DNA of 64,000 nt from Elioraea tepidiphila DSM 17972 (GTDB lineage Bacteria; Pseudomonadota; Alphaproteobacteria; Acetobacterales; Acetobacteraceae). Position 1 is the first letter of the stretch, and each line of letters starts with the position of its first letter. The notes beneath the pieces were generated by a model. That model was not told the DNA's origin. It did no database searches and saw only the letters and a list, made by a program, of their open reading frames with translations. The position numbers were made by a program, and so were the translations under genes. Below, piece after piece: positions 36,371 through 45,589 of this stretch. The stretch covers positions 62,001 through 126,000 of the forward strand of contig NZ_KB899910.1 in NCBI RefSeq assembly GCF_000378465.1, in the 5' to 3' direction.

Positions 36371-36374
36371 GCGG
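36358..36374. terminator. palindrome holding the stop codons of two convergent genes
   Basis: CCGCTCA-GGG-TGAGCGG is a perfect 7-bp inverted repeat. Its left arm contains TCA (the pbpC stop read on the minus strand) and its right arm TGA (the TRAP permease stop). The genes overlap by 9 bp here. It may form a small hairpin at both transcript ends. Confidence 0.6.
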
Positions 36375-38335
36375 ACGCGCACCTCGGCCGCCACGGACGC
36401 GCCCTCGGCATCGATCACGGTGACGCGATAGAAGCCGGGCCCCTCCGGTTGCCACGCCGTGTCGCGGCGATGGCGTGGCGAGGCGATCGGCGCGCCGTCC
36501 ACCAGCCAGGTCAGCGGCCGCTGCCCACCCGCCGCGCGCAGCGTGACCGCGGCACCGTCGGCGAGCGACGCGCCCTGCGGCGGGAACACCAGCCGCAGCC
36601 GATCCGCGCGCGGCTCGCCGAGCCGCGCGAGCGCGGGCGCCGGCGGCAGCGGCGGGGCATCGGGCAGCGTCCCCGGGTCGGGCAGCAGCGCGAAGACGCG
36701 CAGCATCAACGGGGTCGCCGTCGCGCGCCCGGTCTGGCCCGGCAGCGGTGTGCCGTCCGGCCGCCCGACCCACACGCCCACCGTGTGCGTGGCCGAGACG
36801 CCGAGCGCCCAGGCATCGCGATGGCCCCAGGAGGTGCCGGTCTTCCAGGCGATGCGCGGCGGATGAAGCTGCGGCGGCATTCCCGGGGGCGGCGTGCTCG
36901 CGGCCAGGATCGCGCGCACCGCGCCCGCCGTCTCGCGCGAGACGAAGCGCCGCCGCTCCGCCGTGTCACCCGCGCGCCAGACCGGTGCGGCCACGGTGCC
37001 GTCCTCCGCCAGCGCTGCGGCGAGCGCGGTCGCCTCCGTCAGCGTCGCGCCGAACCCGCCGAGCGCCACCGGCAGCCCGGGTCCCGCATCGGCGGGCGGC
37101 AGCCGTGGCGGCGCTCCTGCCCGTTCCAGCGCCGCGACGAAGGCGAGCGGGCCGAACGCGTCCGCGACCGCGACCGCCGGCAGGTTGAGCGACAGGCGCA
37201 GCGCCTCCGCCGCCGTGACCTCGCCGGTGAAGCCGCGGTCGAAGTTCTCCGGTGCATAGCCGTCGAAGCGGCGCGGCAGGTCCGCGATGCGGGTCTCCGG
37301 CCGGATCGCGCCCGCATCGAAGGCGAGGGCGTAGAGGAACGGCTTGAAGGCCGATCCCGGCGAACGCACGGCGCGGGTCAGATCGAGCGTGCCCGCGCGC
37401 GCCTCTCCCGGCACCGCGCCGAGATGCGCTGCCACGGTGCGATCTGCGTTGCGCAGCACGACCACGGCGAGATTGGCGCGCTCGTCGAGCGAGGCCGCCA
37501 TCTCCGCGCCGAGCCGTTCCAGCGCGGCCTGCAGCGGCGCCTCGATCGTCGTGGCGACACGCGCATCCCCGGCCTCGCGCACGGCAAGGTGCCACGCGAG
37601 CCGCGGCATCTCGTGACGCGCAGCACGGACCGGCGTCGCCTGCGCATCCGCGACCTCGCGCGGGGACAGCACACCGGCATCGCGTGCGATCTCCAGCACG
37701 CGATTCCGCGCCGCCGCCGCGCGCTCGGGGAAGCGGTCGGGCCGGAGCGCCGAGGGCCGCTGCGGCAGAGCAACCAGCAGCGCGAGCTCGGCCGGATCGA
37801 GCCCCATGGGCGGCCGGCCGAACAGCGCCAGCGACGCCGCGCGCACACCCTCCAGATTGCCGCCGAACGGCGCCAGCGTCAGCCACAGCCCGAGGATCTC
37901 GTCCTTGGAGTAGCGCACCTCCAGCTGAACGGCGCGTGCGATCTCGATCGCCTTCGACAAGGCCGTGCGCGGCCGTGGTTCCAGCAGACGCGCGACCTGC
38001 ATGGTCATCGTGCTGCCGCCCGAGACGACGCGGCCATGCCACGCCGCCTGCGCGGTCGCGCGTGCGAGCGCCAAGGGATCGACGCCGGGATGCCAGCGGA
38101 ACCGCGCATCCTCGCGCACGAGCAGCATCGCAACAAAGGCCGGCGGCACGTCCTCGACGGTCGTGCGCAGCCGCCATACCCCGCCCGCGGCGGGAAACAC
38201 CGACAGCGTCACGCCGTCGCGATCGGTCACCTCCGCGGAGAGGTCGCGCGCACGCGAAAGGTCGGGCGGGAAGGCGCGGTCGAGCGCGACCGCGCCTGCC
38301 AGGAGCAACGCGACCGCAAGTGCCGCGCGGCGCAT
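36362..38335 (-). CDS. pbpC: penicillin-binding protein 1C
   Basis: Predicted 657 aa from ATG 38335, one base after the stop of the preceding gene. N-terminal membrane anchor (AALAVALLLAGAVAL). The glycosyltransferase domain (GT51) has REDARFRWHPGVDPLALARA and SGGSTMTMQVARLLEPRPR. The transpeptidase domain has SxxK in RSPGSAFKPFLYAL, a KTGT motif (AWKTGTSWG), and a C-terminal PBP1C domain. It polymerises peptidoglycan; family members are almost always paired with alpha-2-macroglobulin, as here. Confidence 0.92.
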   Translation of the reverse strand: MRRAALAVALLLAGAVALDRAFPPDLSRARDLSAEVTDRDGVTLSVFPAAGGVWRLRTTVEDVPPAFVAMLLVREDARFRWHPGVDPLALARATAQAAWHGRVVSGGSTMTMQVARLLEPRPRTALSKAIEIARAVQLEVRYSKDEILGLWLTLAPFGGNLEGVRAASLALFGRPPMGLDPAELALLVALPQRPSALRPDRFPERAAAARNRVLEIARDAGVLSPREVADAQATPVRAARHEMPRLAWHLAVREAGDARVATTIEAPLQAALERLGAEMAASLDERANLAVVVLRNADRTVAAHLGAVPGEARAGTLDLTRAVRSPGSAFKPFLYALAFDAGAIRPETRIADLPRRFDGYAPENFDRGFTGEVTAAEALRLSLNLPAVAVADAFGPLAFVAALERAGAPPRLPPADAGPGLPVALGGFGATLTEATALAAALAEDGTVAAPVWRAGDTAERRRFVSRETAGAVRAILAASTPPPGMPPQLHPPRIAWKTGTSWGHRDAWALGVSATHTVGVWVGRPDGTPLPGQTGRATATPLMLRVFALLPDPGTLPDAPPLPPAPALARLGEPRADRLRLVFPPQGASLADGAAVTLRAAGGQRPLTWLVDGAPIASPRHRRDTAWQPEGPGFYRVTVIDAEGASVAAEVRVRSP

Positions 38336-38336
38336 G

Positions 38337-41300
38337 TCAGTCGGCCGGCGCCACCGCGATCCGCCCGGTGTTCTGCCGTGCAAAGAAGCGCGGCTTGTAC
38401 ATGTCGGTCAGCACCGCGCCGGGCAGTTCGAACCGGCCCGGCGTCACCGCGCGGATCAGGAAGGCGAGCTTGAACGCGGGCTCGTCCGGCGAGAGGTCGA
38501 TCTGCGCCACCAGCCGGTCGTCGCGCAGCGCGAGCGCGCGCGGGCGCGTGAGCTCGCCGAGGAACGGGAAGGCCGCGACCTCACCCGGGCCGAGCCGCGC
38601 GGGCTCCGCCTCCCACCCCGCGGGCAGGCCGTGCACCAGCAGCGCCTGGTGCATCACACGGGTCTCGGAGCGGCCCTCGATCACCAGGATGAACACGTCG
38701 TTCTGGCGCAGCGTGTCGAGGTTCACCGGACTGCCATCGCGGTTGAGGAAGTTGCGCCGCACGGTCAGCCCGTCGCGCGCGGCGGCCGGCGCCTGGGTCG
38801 TGATGCCGGTCGCGGCGACCGACGGCCAGATCGCCGCCCGTCCCAGGTTGCGCAGCGCCACCGGCAACCCACCTGCGTCGCGCGCGAGGGTCGTCAGCAC
38901 GGCGGGGGCGCGCTCCTGCCCATCGACCGCGAGCGCTGCCGGCTGGCCGTCGCGGCCGAGCATCGCACCCGCCGCGACCAGCCAGGCCTGTTCCTGCGTC
39001 GAGGTGCGCCCGGGCTCGATCTGATCCGCCGGCAGACGATCGATCAGCGCGGGGATTCGGTCGGCGAGCACGCCCGCTTCCTTCACCAGCATGATCATCG
39101 CCGCCGCATCGCGCAGCGTGGTACCGTAGTCCTGCCACCACCAGTCGCGCGCGGGATCGCCAGTGGCGTCGCGCAGCAGCGCCTCGCCCCTCCCCCGTTC
39201 GCCCATGCGGATCAGCGCCGCACCGAGCTGCGCGCGCGCAATCCCCGTCGGCAGACGCTCGACGCCCTGGTCGGCCATCACGCGCGCCGCCCCCGGGCGC
39301 GGCCTGCCGCCCATCGCCAGCACGTTGAGCGCATAGGCCTGCGCGGCGCGGTCCCAGGGCTCGCGCGCGGGATCGTCGGTCAGGCCCGCGAGATAGCGCA
39401 GCGCGTCCTCGAGCGGCGCGTCGGGCACGGCGGCACCGGCCGCGCGGGCCCGCAGCAGGAACTCGACCGCATAGGCCGAGAGCCAGGGCTCGGCCTGATC
39501 GTTCGCACTCCACAGCCCGAACGCGCCGTCGAAGCGCTGCTTGTCGAGCACCTGGCCGACGAGCGCCTGCAGGCGCGCGCGCCGGTCCGTGCCGATCAGC
39601 ACCTCGTCGTCGAGGAAGACGAGCGGGAAGCCCTTGCTCACCGTCTGTTCGAGGCAGGCATAGGGCCAGAGGTCGAGCGTGCGCGACAGCGCCGCGAGAT
39701 CGACCGGCGAGCCGGTGTTCACCGTGACGGTGACGCGCCCCGTGCCCGGAATGAACGGCGCGAGCGCATCGCGCCCGACTGTCAGCGTCTGACCCGCCGG
39801 CAGCTCGCGCCGGCTGAGCGTGGTCACCGGCGGGCGCGCCGGGCGCACGGTCATCGGGAACACGCGCGTGGCACTGAACCCGTCCGGCCCCTCGGCGCGC
39901 AGCGTCACGGCGCCCACACCGACGCCCGTGCCGCGCAGGCCGAACAGCACGCGCCCGCGCGCATCCCGCGCCAGCGTCAGCGCCTGCGGCCCGCCGTCGA
40001 TCGCAAGCGGCCCATCGGCCGTGACGGCCACGCGCATCTCGCCCGCGGGCAGCTCGACATTGTGCAGCGAGACCGCCATGCGCGCCTCGTCGCCGGGGGC
40101 GAGGAAGCGCGGCAGGGCGGGTTCGGCAACGAGCCGGTCGCGCACCGGCACTGAGATCGACGCAGCTCCCGTGCGCGCGGCATCCCACGCCACCGCCATC
40201 AGGCGGAGCGCGGTGTTGACGTCCGGCACATCCAGCGTGAACCGCGCCGTGCCGTCCGGGCCGGCCGCGACCGGTCCGAGCACCGTGCTCGCAATCACGA
40301 ACGGGATCGCGGGCAGGGCCGCGCCCGCATCCGCGTCGTCGCCGCCCTGGCGCAGCACGCCCGCGCTGCCCTCGGCCGGCGCGATCAGCCGGCCGTAGTC
40401 GTCGCGGATGTCGATGCCGAGCCGCCGCTTGCCGGTGAGCCAGCCGGCAGGGTCGGGCGAGGCATGGCCGGTGAGCCGCAGGATGCCTTCGTCCACCGCG
40501 GCAAGCAGCACCTGCGCACCGGGGGCCGCGCGCACCGTCACCTCGGCCGGCGCGCGCGGGCGCATCAGGTCCGGCGCCTGCACGGCGACGGGGACCGTGC
40601 GCGGCGCGGGATCGAGCCCGAGCCAGACCAGGCCGATCGCGCGCACGGGGTTCGCCCCCGCCTCGGCGCGGCCGCGCAGCAGCGTCACCGCGGCATAGGC
40701 GCCGGGACCCCAGGCCGCGTCCGTCGGGATCTCGACCGTGCTCGCGCCCTCCGGCACGCGCAGCGTCCGCACCGCGTGCACGCGGTCGGTCAGCACCATC
40801 ACGGTCGCGAGCCCGGCATAGGGCGCCTCGATGCGCACCCGGGCCGTCTCCCCCCGCCCATAGGCGGGCTTGTCGGCGGCGACGTCCAGCATGTCGGGCG
40901 TGTCGCCGAGCCCGGCGGTCGGCACGAAGCCGACACGGAAGCGCACCGAGGTCGCCGCCAGGCTGTCGCCGTCGGAGACCTCGATCCGGTAGCGTCCCCA
41001 GTCCAGCCGCCGTGCCACACGCAGCGGCTCGGCCGCGGTGGCGGCAAGGTCGCGCGCCTCCACCGGCTCGTCGCGCCAGACCAGTTCGTAGCGCGCGAGC
41101 CGCTCGCGGATCACCATGCGCCAGTCAGGCCGCTCGCGCACCAGGCGCATGTGCAGGCGTGGCGCGGCGATGCGGTTGCCCTCGGCATCGAAGGCCGCGA
41201 CCTCGAATTCGGCGTCGCTGCCGGCCTCGACCGCGCCGCGCGCGAACAGCGGGCGGATGCCGATCAGGCGCGGCTGGGCACGCACGGGTACGGTGGCGCG

Positions 41301-43472
41301 GGCACGCGTGGGCCGCCCGCCCGGCTCGGAGACCTCGATCGCGACGGTCGCGCGCAAGGGCCGCGTGGTGTCCGGCGCGCGCGGCAGCATCAGCGTCGCG
41401 GTGGTACGGCCCTGCGCGTCGGTGTCGGGCAGCGCGAGGTCCTCGCGGATCGTATCGGGCGTGTCCTCGATCAGACCGAAGCGCCACTCGGCAAGCTGGG
41501 GAAACGGCTGTGGATCGGGTGAGATCGTGATCTCACCGCGCGCGGGCAATCCTGCCGCCGGCGGGCCGTAGAGGAAGCGCGCGGTCACCGCCAGCGCGAG
41601 CGGTGTCGCGGGCACGAGCGGACCCGGTGCGGTGCCGATGTCGACCGCGAGACGCTCGGGGACGAAATCGGCGACCTCGAAGGACGCGCGGCCGATCGGC
41701 GCGGCGCGCGGATCGGCGAGCGCCTCGACCGTCCAGGTGCCCTGCGGCGCGCCGGCCGAAAGCGCGATCGCCCAGGTGCGACCACCGGCCGGATCGGGCT
41801 GCGGCACCATCTCCGTCGCGATCGTGCCGTTGGGGCGGCGCAACCGCAGCGTGAGCGGCACGGACGCCGCATCGCCCGAGGCATCGCGCAGCAGCACGAG
41901 CAGGTTCACCGTCTCGCCGGGGCGATAGATGCCACGCTCGGTCCAGAGCCAGGCATCGAGCGGGCCGGGATGCGCACGCCCCTCGACACCCCGATCGGAG
42001 AGATCGAAGGAGGCGGAGTCGAGGTCGAGGAACGCCAGATCGCCGTCGGCGCCACGGGCCGTGACGTGACGCGGCGCGGCCCCGCCCGTGCCGCGCAGCA
42101 CGGGGGCCGCGATGCGCGCGACGCCATCGGCGTCGGTCTGCACCACCGCAAGTTCCTCGTTGTCGCGCGCCACCACGGCGATGCGCAGATCGGCGAGCGG
42201 CCGTGCATCGGACAGCGCGCGCGCGAGCACGGTCAGACCGTCGGCGCCACGCAGCACGGTGAGTCCGATATCGGTCAGCACGAACCACTGCGTCGCCACC
42301 TCGCCCCAGGAGGGGAACGGCGTGCCGTCGCCCGGCGCAGCGGTCAGCGCGAACAACCCGGGCGCGGCGCCGGCGAGCATCGGCGCGAGATCAAGCAGCG
42401 TGCGCGCGAGCACATTGCGCTCCCATGGCCCCACCGTCAGCGTGCCCTCCCAGATCAGCCGCCCGCCGCCCTCGGCGAGGCTCTGCGCCGACCATTGCGA
42501 GAGCGAGCGGAAGGCGCGGCCGGTCTCGCCGATCTGGCCGGCGACGCCCCGCTCGCCCACGCGATAGAGCTTCACCGCGACCGCCGAAAGATTGACCGTG
42601 CCGACCGAGAGCCTCGGCGCGTCGCCCTTGGGCAGCACGAAGGCGCCGGATTGCAGCACCACGCGCGGTGCGCGATCGGGCATCGCCACCGCGAGGGTGG
42701 TCGCGCTGCGCAGCGTCGCGCCGTCCGCGCCGGGCAACCCCTCGCGCAGCATGACATCCCAGCGCCGGCCGTGGCCGAGGCCCGCGACACAGAGCCGGTT
42801 ACCCTCGGCGGTAACGGCCGTGCGCGTGGCCGGTTCGACGCGCACCCAGTCGGCCCAGGCAATGTCGCGTCGCGGCGAGAGGGCCCCCGCGAACTCGACG
42901 CAGGCGCGCGGCGGATCGCTCTCGGGTTCGGTGACGACGCGGCGTACCGCGAGCCCGACGCTGCGGCGAAGCTCGGCAAGGCGCTGGCGGTAGACCGGGT
43001 TCGCCGGGTCGCGCTCGATCACCGCCTGCAAGGCCTCGATCGCCTGGGCCGGACGGTCGAGCACATGCTGGAAGATGTCGGCGATGCGCAGGATCGAGGG
43101 GATCTCCGGGGCGCCGCCCGGCACCATCATGAAGGCCTGCCAGGCGGCCTGGAGCGCGCGGTTGCCATCGGGCGGGGTACGGCGCTGCCAGGCCTCGGCC
43201 AGCGCCAGCCAGTGCCGTTCCTCGACCGAGCCGAGGCGGATGCGCGCCTCAAGCGCGGAGACGGCCTCGGCCCAGTTGCCGGCGCGGATGGCGGCGTCCG
43301 CCCGCCGGTCGGCCTCCGCGCGCGCCTCGGCGGTCGAGGGCGCACGCGCGGCGAGCGTGCGGGCATAGGCATCAGAGTCCGCGCCCAGTCCGGGCACTTC
43401 GAAGGCGAGGGCCTGACCGCCCAGCCCCAGCGCGAGGAGCAGGGTTGCGAGAAGACGACCGATGCGCGTCAT
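38337..43472 (-). CDS. bacterial alpha-2-macroglobulin family protein with thioester motif
   Basis: Predicted 1711 aa from ATG 43472 (MTRIGRLLATLLLALG), with a signal peptide ending ALA-F; no lipobox cysteine, so probably soluble periplasmic. An N-terminal helical/TPR-like region (about 60-170) precedes repeated macroglobulin domains. The thioester motif CLEQ (in PYACLEQTVSKGFPLVF) is intact, and an alpha-toroid domain follows it. These proteins trap foreign proteases in the periplasm and are coupled to PbpC repair synthesis. Upstream of pbpC by one base. Confidence 0.9.
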   Translation of the reverse strand: MTRIGRLLATLLLALGLGGQALAFEVPGLGADSDAYARTLAARAPSTAEARAEADRRADAAIRAGNWAEAVSALEARIRLGSVEERHWLALAEAWQRRTPPDGNRALQAAWQAFMMVPGGAPEIPSILRIADIFQHVLDRPAQAIEALQAVIERDPANPVYRQRLAELRRSVGLAVRRVVTEPESDPPRACVEFAGALSPRRDIAWADWVRVEPATRTAVTAEGNRLCVAGLGHGRRWDVMLREGLPGADGATLRSATTLAVAMPDRAPRVVLQSGAFVLPKGDAPRLSVGTVNLSAVAVKLYRVGERGVAGQIGETGRAFRSLSQWSAQSLAEGGGRLIWEGTLTVGPWERNVLARTLLDLAPMLAGAAPGLFALTAAPGDGTPFPSWGEVATQWFVLTDIGLTVLRGADGLTVLARALSDARPLADLRIAVVARDNEELAVVQTDADGVARIAAPVLRGTGGAAPRHVTARGADGDLAFLDLDSASFDLSDRGVEGRAHPGPLDAWLWTERGIYRPGETVNLLVLLRDASGDAASVPLTLRLRRPNGTIATEMVPQPDPAGGRTWAIALSAGAPQGTWTVEALADPRAAPIGRASFEVADFVPERLAVDIGTAPGPLVPATPLALAVTARFLYGPPAAGLPARGEITISPDPQPFPQLAEWRFGLIEDTPDTIREDLALPDTDAQGRTTATLMLPRAPDTTRPLRATVAIEVSEPGGRPTRARATVPVRAQPRLIGIRPLFARGAVEAGSDAEFEVAAFDAEGNRIAAPRLHMRLVRERPDWRMVIRERLARYELVWRDEPVEARDLAATAAEPLRVARRLDWGRYRIEVSDGDSLAATSVRFRVGFVPTAGLGDTPDMLDVAADKPAYGRGETARVRIEAPYAGLATVMVLTDRVHAVRTLRVPEGASTVEIPTDAAWGPGAYAAVTLLRGRAEAGANPVRAIGLVWLGLDPAPRTVPVAVQAPDLMRPRAPAEVTVRAAPGAQVLLAAVDEGILRLTGHASPDPAGWLTGKRRLGIDIRDDYGRLIAPAEGSAGVLRQGGDDADAGAALPAIPFVIASTVLGPVAAGPDGTARFTLDVPDVNTALRLMAVAWDAARTGAASISVPVRDRLVAEPALPRFLAPGDEARMAVSLHNVELPAGEMRVAVTADGPLAIDGGPQALTLARDARGRVLFGLRGTGVGVGAVTLRAEGPDGFSATRVFPMTVRPARPPVTTLSRRELPAGQTLTVGRDALAPFIPGTGRVTVTVNTGSPVDLAALSRTLDLWPYACLEQTVSKGFPLVFLDDEVLIGTDRRARLQALVGQVLDKQRFDGAFGLWSANDQAEPWLSAYAVEFLLRARAAGAAVPDAPLEDALRYLAGLTDDPAREPWDRAAQAYALNVLAMGGRPRPGAARVMADQGVERLPTGIARAQLGAALIRMGERGRGEALLRDATGDPARDWWWQDYGTTLRDAAAMIMLVKEAGVLADRIPALIDRLPADQIEPGRTSTQEQAWLVAAGAMLGRDGQPAALAVDGQERAPAVLTTLARDAGGLPVALRNLGRAAIWPSVAATGITTQAPAAARDGLTVRRNFLNRDGSPVNLDTLRQNDVFILVIEGRSETRVMHQALLVHGLPAGWEAEPARLGPGEVAAFPFLGELTRPRALALRDDRLVAQIDLSPDEPAFKLAFLIRAVTPGRFELPGAVLTDMYKPRFFARQNTGRIAVAPAD

Positions 43473-43561
43473 GGTCCGCCGCCTTGAGCGTTGCCGGGCG
43501 GGCAGGATCGCAGGAGTACCCCGGCGCCGTCCACCACGACGCCCGGGCATGGGTCACGCGG

Positions 43562-44008
43562 TCAGGGCGCGCGCGACTTCAAGAGGTCGCGGATCTCCTC
43601 GAGCAGCACCTCGCTCTTCGGCGGCGCGGGGGGGGCGGCCTCCGCCTCCTTCGCCTTGAAGCGGGAGAGCACCTTGATCAGCCAGAAGATCGCGAAGCCG
43701 ACGATGACGAAGTTGATGATCGCATTGATGAAGGTGCCGATCGCGAGCACGGCCGCCCCGCTCTCGCGCGTCGCCTCCAGCGTCGGCATGCGCTCGCCCG
43801 ACAGCACGATGAACACGTTCGAGAAGTCGATTCCGCCCATCAGCAGGCCGAGCACCGGGTTGAAGATATCCTTCACCAGGCTGCCCACGATCGCGGTGAA
43901 GGCCGCACCGATGATGATGCCCACGGCAAGATCGATGACATTGCCGCGCATGATGAAGGCCTTGAACTCCTTCACCCAGGCCGGCTGTTGGGGCAGCGAA
44001 GGCGTCAT
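43562..44008 (-). CDS. mscL: large-conductance mechanosensitive channel MscL
   Basis: Predicted 148 aa. The first helix is EFKAFIMRGNVIDLAVGIIIGAAFTAIVGSLVKDIFNPVLG, the standard MscL pore segment, and TM2 is FINAIINFVIVGFAIFWLIKVL; a C-terminal helix rich in Glu/Pro follows (SEVLLEEIRDLL). It releases solutes on hypo-osmotic shock. Its neighbours are the alpha-2-macroglobulin gene and the TAXI-like gene, same strand, 89 and 81 bp away, so it is probably its own unit. Confidence 0.96.
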   Translation of the reverse strand: MTPSLPQQPAWVKEFKAFIMRGNVIDLAVGIIIGAAFTAIVGSLVKDIFNPVLGLLMGGIDFSNVFIVLSGERMPTLEATRESGAAVLAIGTFINAIINFVIVGFAIFWLIKVLSRFKAKEAEAAPPAPPKSEVLLEEIRDLLKSRAP

Positions 44009-44089
44009 GTGAGCTCTCCCGTTCAGGCGCCGTCGCTGCGACGCCCCGGCGAATTAAGCGCGCCGTCCAACCGTTGCGCAAGCGCCGCG

Positions 44090-45373
44090 TCAGCGCAGCG
44101 CGCCGTCGCGAACCAGCGCGATATGGCTGCGCAGCTGGTAGAGCGGCTGGGCGTGGGTGAGCGGCACGCGCACGCGCCCGACCCGCTCCTGCAACGCGTC
44201 GAGCTCCGCCAGCGCGCGGTGCCGCTCCTCCTCGGTGCCCGCCGCCTTGAGCGCCGTTTCCAGCCGCTTCACATGGCGGTACCAGCGATACACCTTGCGA
44301 TCGATCTGCCAGCGCCAGAGCGGCGGTGCGATCCGCGAGAGCGGGATGGCGATCGTCAGCAGCGGAATGATCAGCACCCACATCCGCTCGATCCAGACCG
44401 CGACCCAGAACGGCAGGTAGCGCTTCAGGAAGCCGGGTCCATGGCGCAGATAGCGGGCGGCGTCGGCATTGAGAGGCCAGTCGGTGGGGTCGGCGGAGGG
44501 GAACCGTCCGGCAGGGGCGAAGAGCTGCCGGCCGCGATGGGTCTCGGTGAACGCCTCCATCAGCAGGGCGACGATCTGCGGGTGGATCGCCGCATGCGCG
44601 ACCACCTCGGCCATCGGCGCAACCATGACGACATTCTCGGACGGCAGATCCTCGGCAAGGTCGATCGCCCCGGCCGGCAGCACGACGCGCGTGAGATAGG
44701 GGAAGGCCGCGACATAGGCATCGGCGCGCGGGCCGAAATCGACCAGCGTGACCTCGGGCACGCGCAGCAGATGTGTGATCGCGGCCGTCGGTCGGGCCGA
44801 GACGAACACGGCGGCATCCGCCCTGCCCTCGACCAGCGCCTCGGCGGCCGCCATGCCGGCGAGCGGCAGCAGCACGGCGTCGTCCGGCCCGATCCTGTTG
44901 GCGGCGAGCAGACGCAGCGCGAGCGCACGCGTGCCGCTGCCCTCCGGGCCGATGGCGATCCTGAGCCCGCGCAGTTCGGCCACGCGCAGGTCCGCCTGCC
45001 GGCCGCGCACGAACACCCAGAGCGGCTCGTAGAACACCGCGCCGAGGCTTTCGAGCCCGGGATACTCGGCCTCGCCGCCCACGCCGCCCTGCACCAGGGC
45101 GATGTCGACCTCGGGCGGATCGGCGCTCAGCAGGCGGAGGTTCTCGATGGAGCCCGCGGTCGGGCGCAGGCGCAGCGTGATGCCCTCGCGCGCGAGCAGC
45201 CGCGCCCAGGCCTCGGCGGCGGCGTGATAGGCACCGCCGGGGGCGGCCGTGGCGACCACGACCTCGCGCGGCGGCGGGGGGGCGACGAAGCGCCAGGCGA
45301 ATGCGAGGGCGGCGATGACCACCAGGGCGATCAGCGCGTAGACCCACAGGAAGGCGCGAATCGCCGTCCACAT
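44090..45373 (-). CDS. membrane-anchored TAXI-like solute-binding protein without a TRAP permease
   Basis: Predicted 427 aa. One N-terminal membrane span (about residues 8-28) is followed by a TAXI-type binding domain: EVVVATAAPGGAYHAAAEAWARLLAREGITLRLRPTAGSIENLRLL, ELRGLRIAIGPEGSGTRALA and LVEGRADAAVF. A second hydrophobic region near residues 315-345 (WVAVWIERMWVLIIPLLTIAIPL) precedes a cytoplasmic helical tail. No TRAP permease is adjacent. This arrangement suggests a membrane-bound sensor or an accessory binding protein; function is unknown. Confidence 0.75.
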   Translation of the reverse strand: MWTAIRAFLWVYALIALVVIAALAFAWRFVAPPPPREVVVATAAPGGAYHAAAEAWARLLAREGITLRLRPTAGSIENLRLLSADPPEVDIALVQGGVGGEAEYPGLESLGAVFYEPLWVFVRGRQADLRVAELRGLRIAIGPEGSGTRALALRLLAANRIGPDDAVLLPLAGMAAAEALVEGRADAAVFVSARPTAAITHLLRVPEVTLVDFGPRADAYVAAFPYLTRVVLPAGAIDLAEDLPSENVVMVAPMAEVVAHAAIHPQIVALLMEAFTETHRGRQLFAPAGRFPSADPTDWPLNADAARYLRHGPGFLKRYLPFWVAVWIERMWVLIIPLLTIAIPLSRIAPPLWRWQIDRKVYRWYRHVKRLETALKAAGTEEERHRALAELDALQERVGRVRVPLTHAQPLYQLRSHIALVRDGALR

Positions 45374-45589
45374 GCGGCGAGGCTAGCAGAGCCGCGCGGG
45401 CCACAATGCTTCACCTCTTTGCTGATAAAACAGGCGTATCGCCTATAAAGTGTTCATTTATTGCCAGCCTCACGGAGACATGCAGTCAAATTGGGCGCGA
45501 TCTCCGTGGCACGGGGTTCGCTTTAACACGGAACGCTCGGCGCACAGTCGGGCCATTGGGGCTTCACACGACGACAGGGGGTCACGGCC
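45374..45589. promoter_or_regulatory. AT-richer divergent regulatory region upstream of the cyanate operon
   Basis: 216 bp without a gene and noticeably lower in GC than its surroundings. It contains a small dyad AGGCG-TAT-CGCCT (45432-45444), an 8-bp inverted repeat CACGGAGA / TCTCCGTG at 45471-45508 (22-bp spacer), and a sigma-54-type promoter at 45507-45522. It serves the cyanate operon and perhaps the divergent TAXI-like gene. Confidence 0.55.
45507..45522 (+). promoter_or_regulatory. sigma-54 (RpoN) promoter of the cyanate operon
   Basis: TGGCACGGGGTTCGCT matches the -24/-12 consensus TGGCACG-N4-TTGCW with one mismatch and has the required GG-N10-GC spacing. The start site would lie near 45534, about 55 bp before the cynA ATG. 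Sigma-54 control fits a nitrogen-scavenging function. Confidence 0.6.

Noticed and set aside
36362-38383. N-terminal extension of pbpC to 38383
   Set aside because: The extension overlaps the end of the macroglobulin gene and precedes the natural membrane anchor; ATG 38335 is placed one base after the upstream stop.
43494-43546. Possible 7-bp hairpin (CCGGGCG/CGCCCGG) downstream of mscL
   Set aside because: Loop of about 39 bases and no T-run; not convincing as a terminator.
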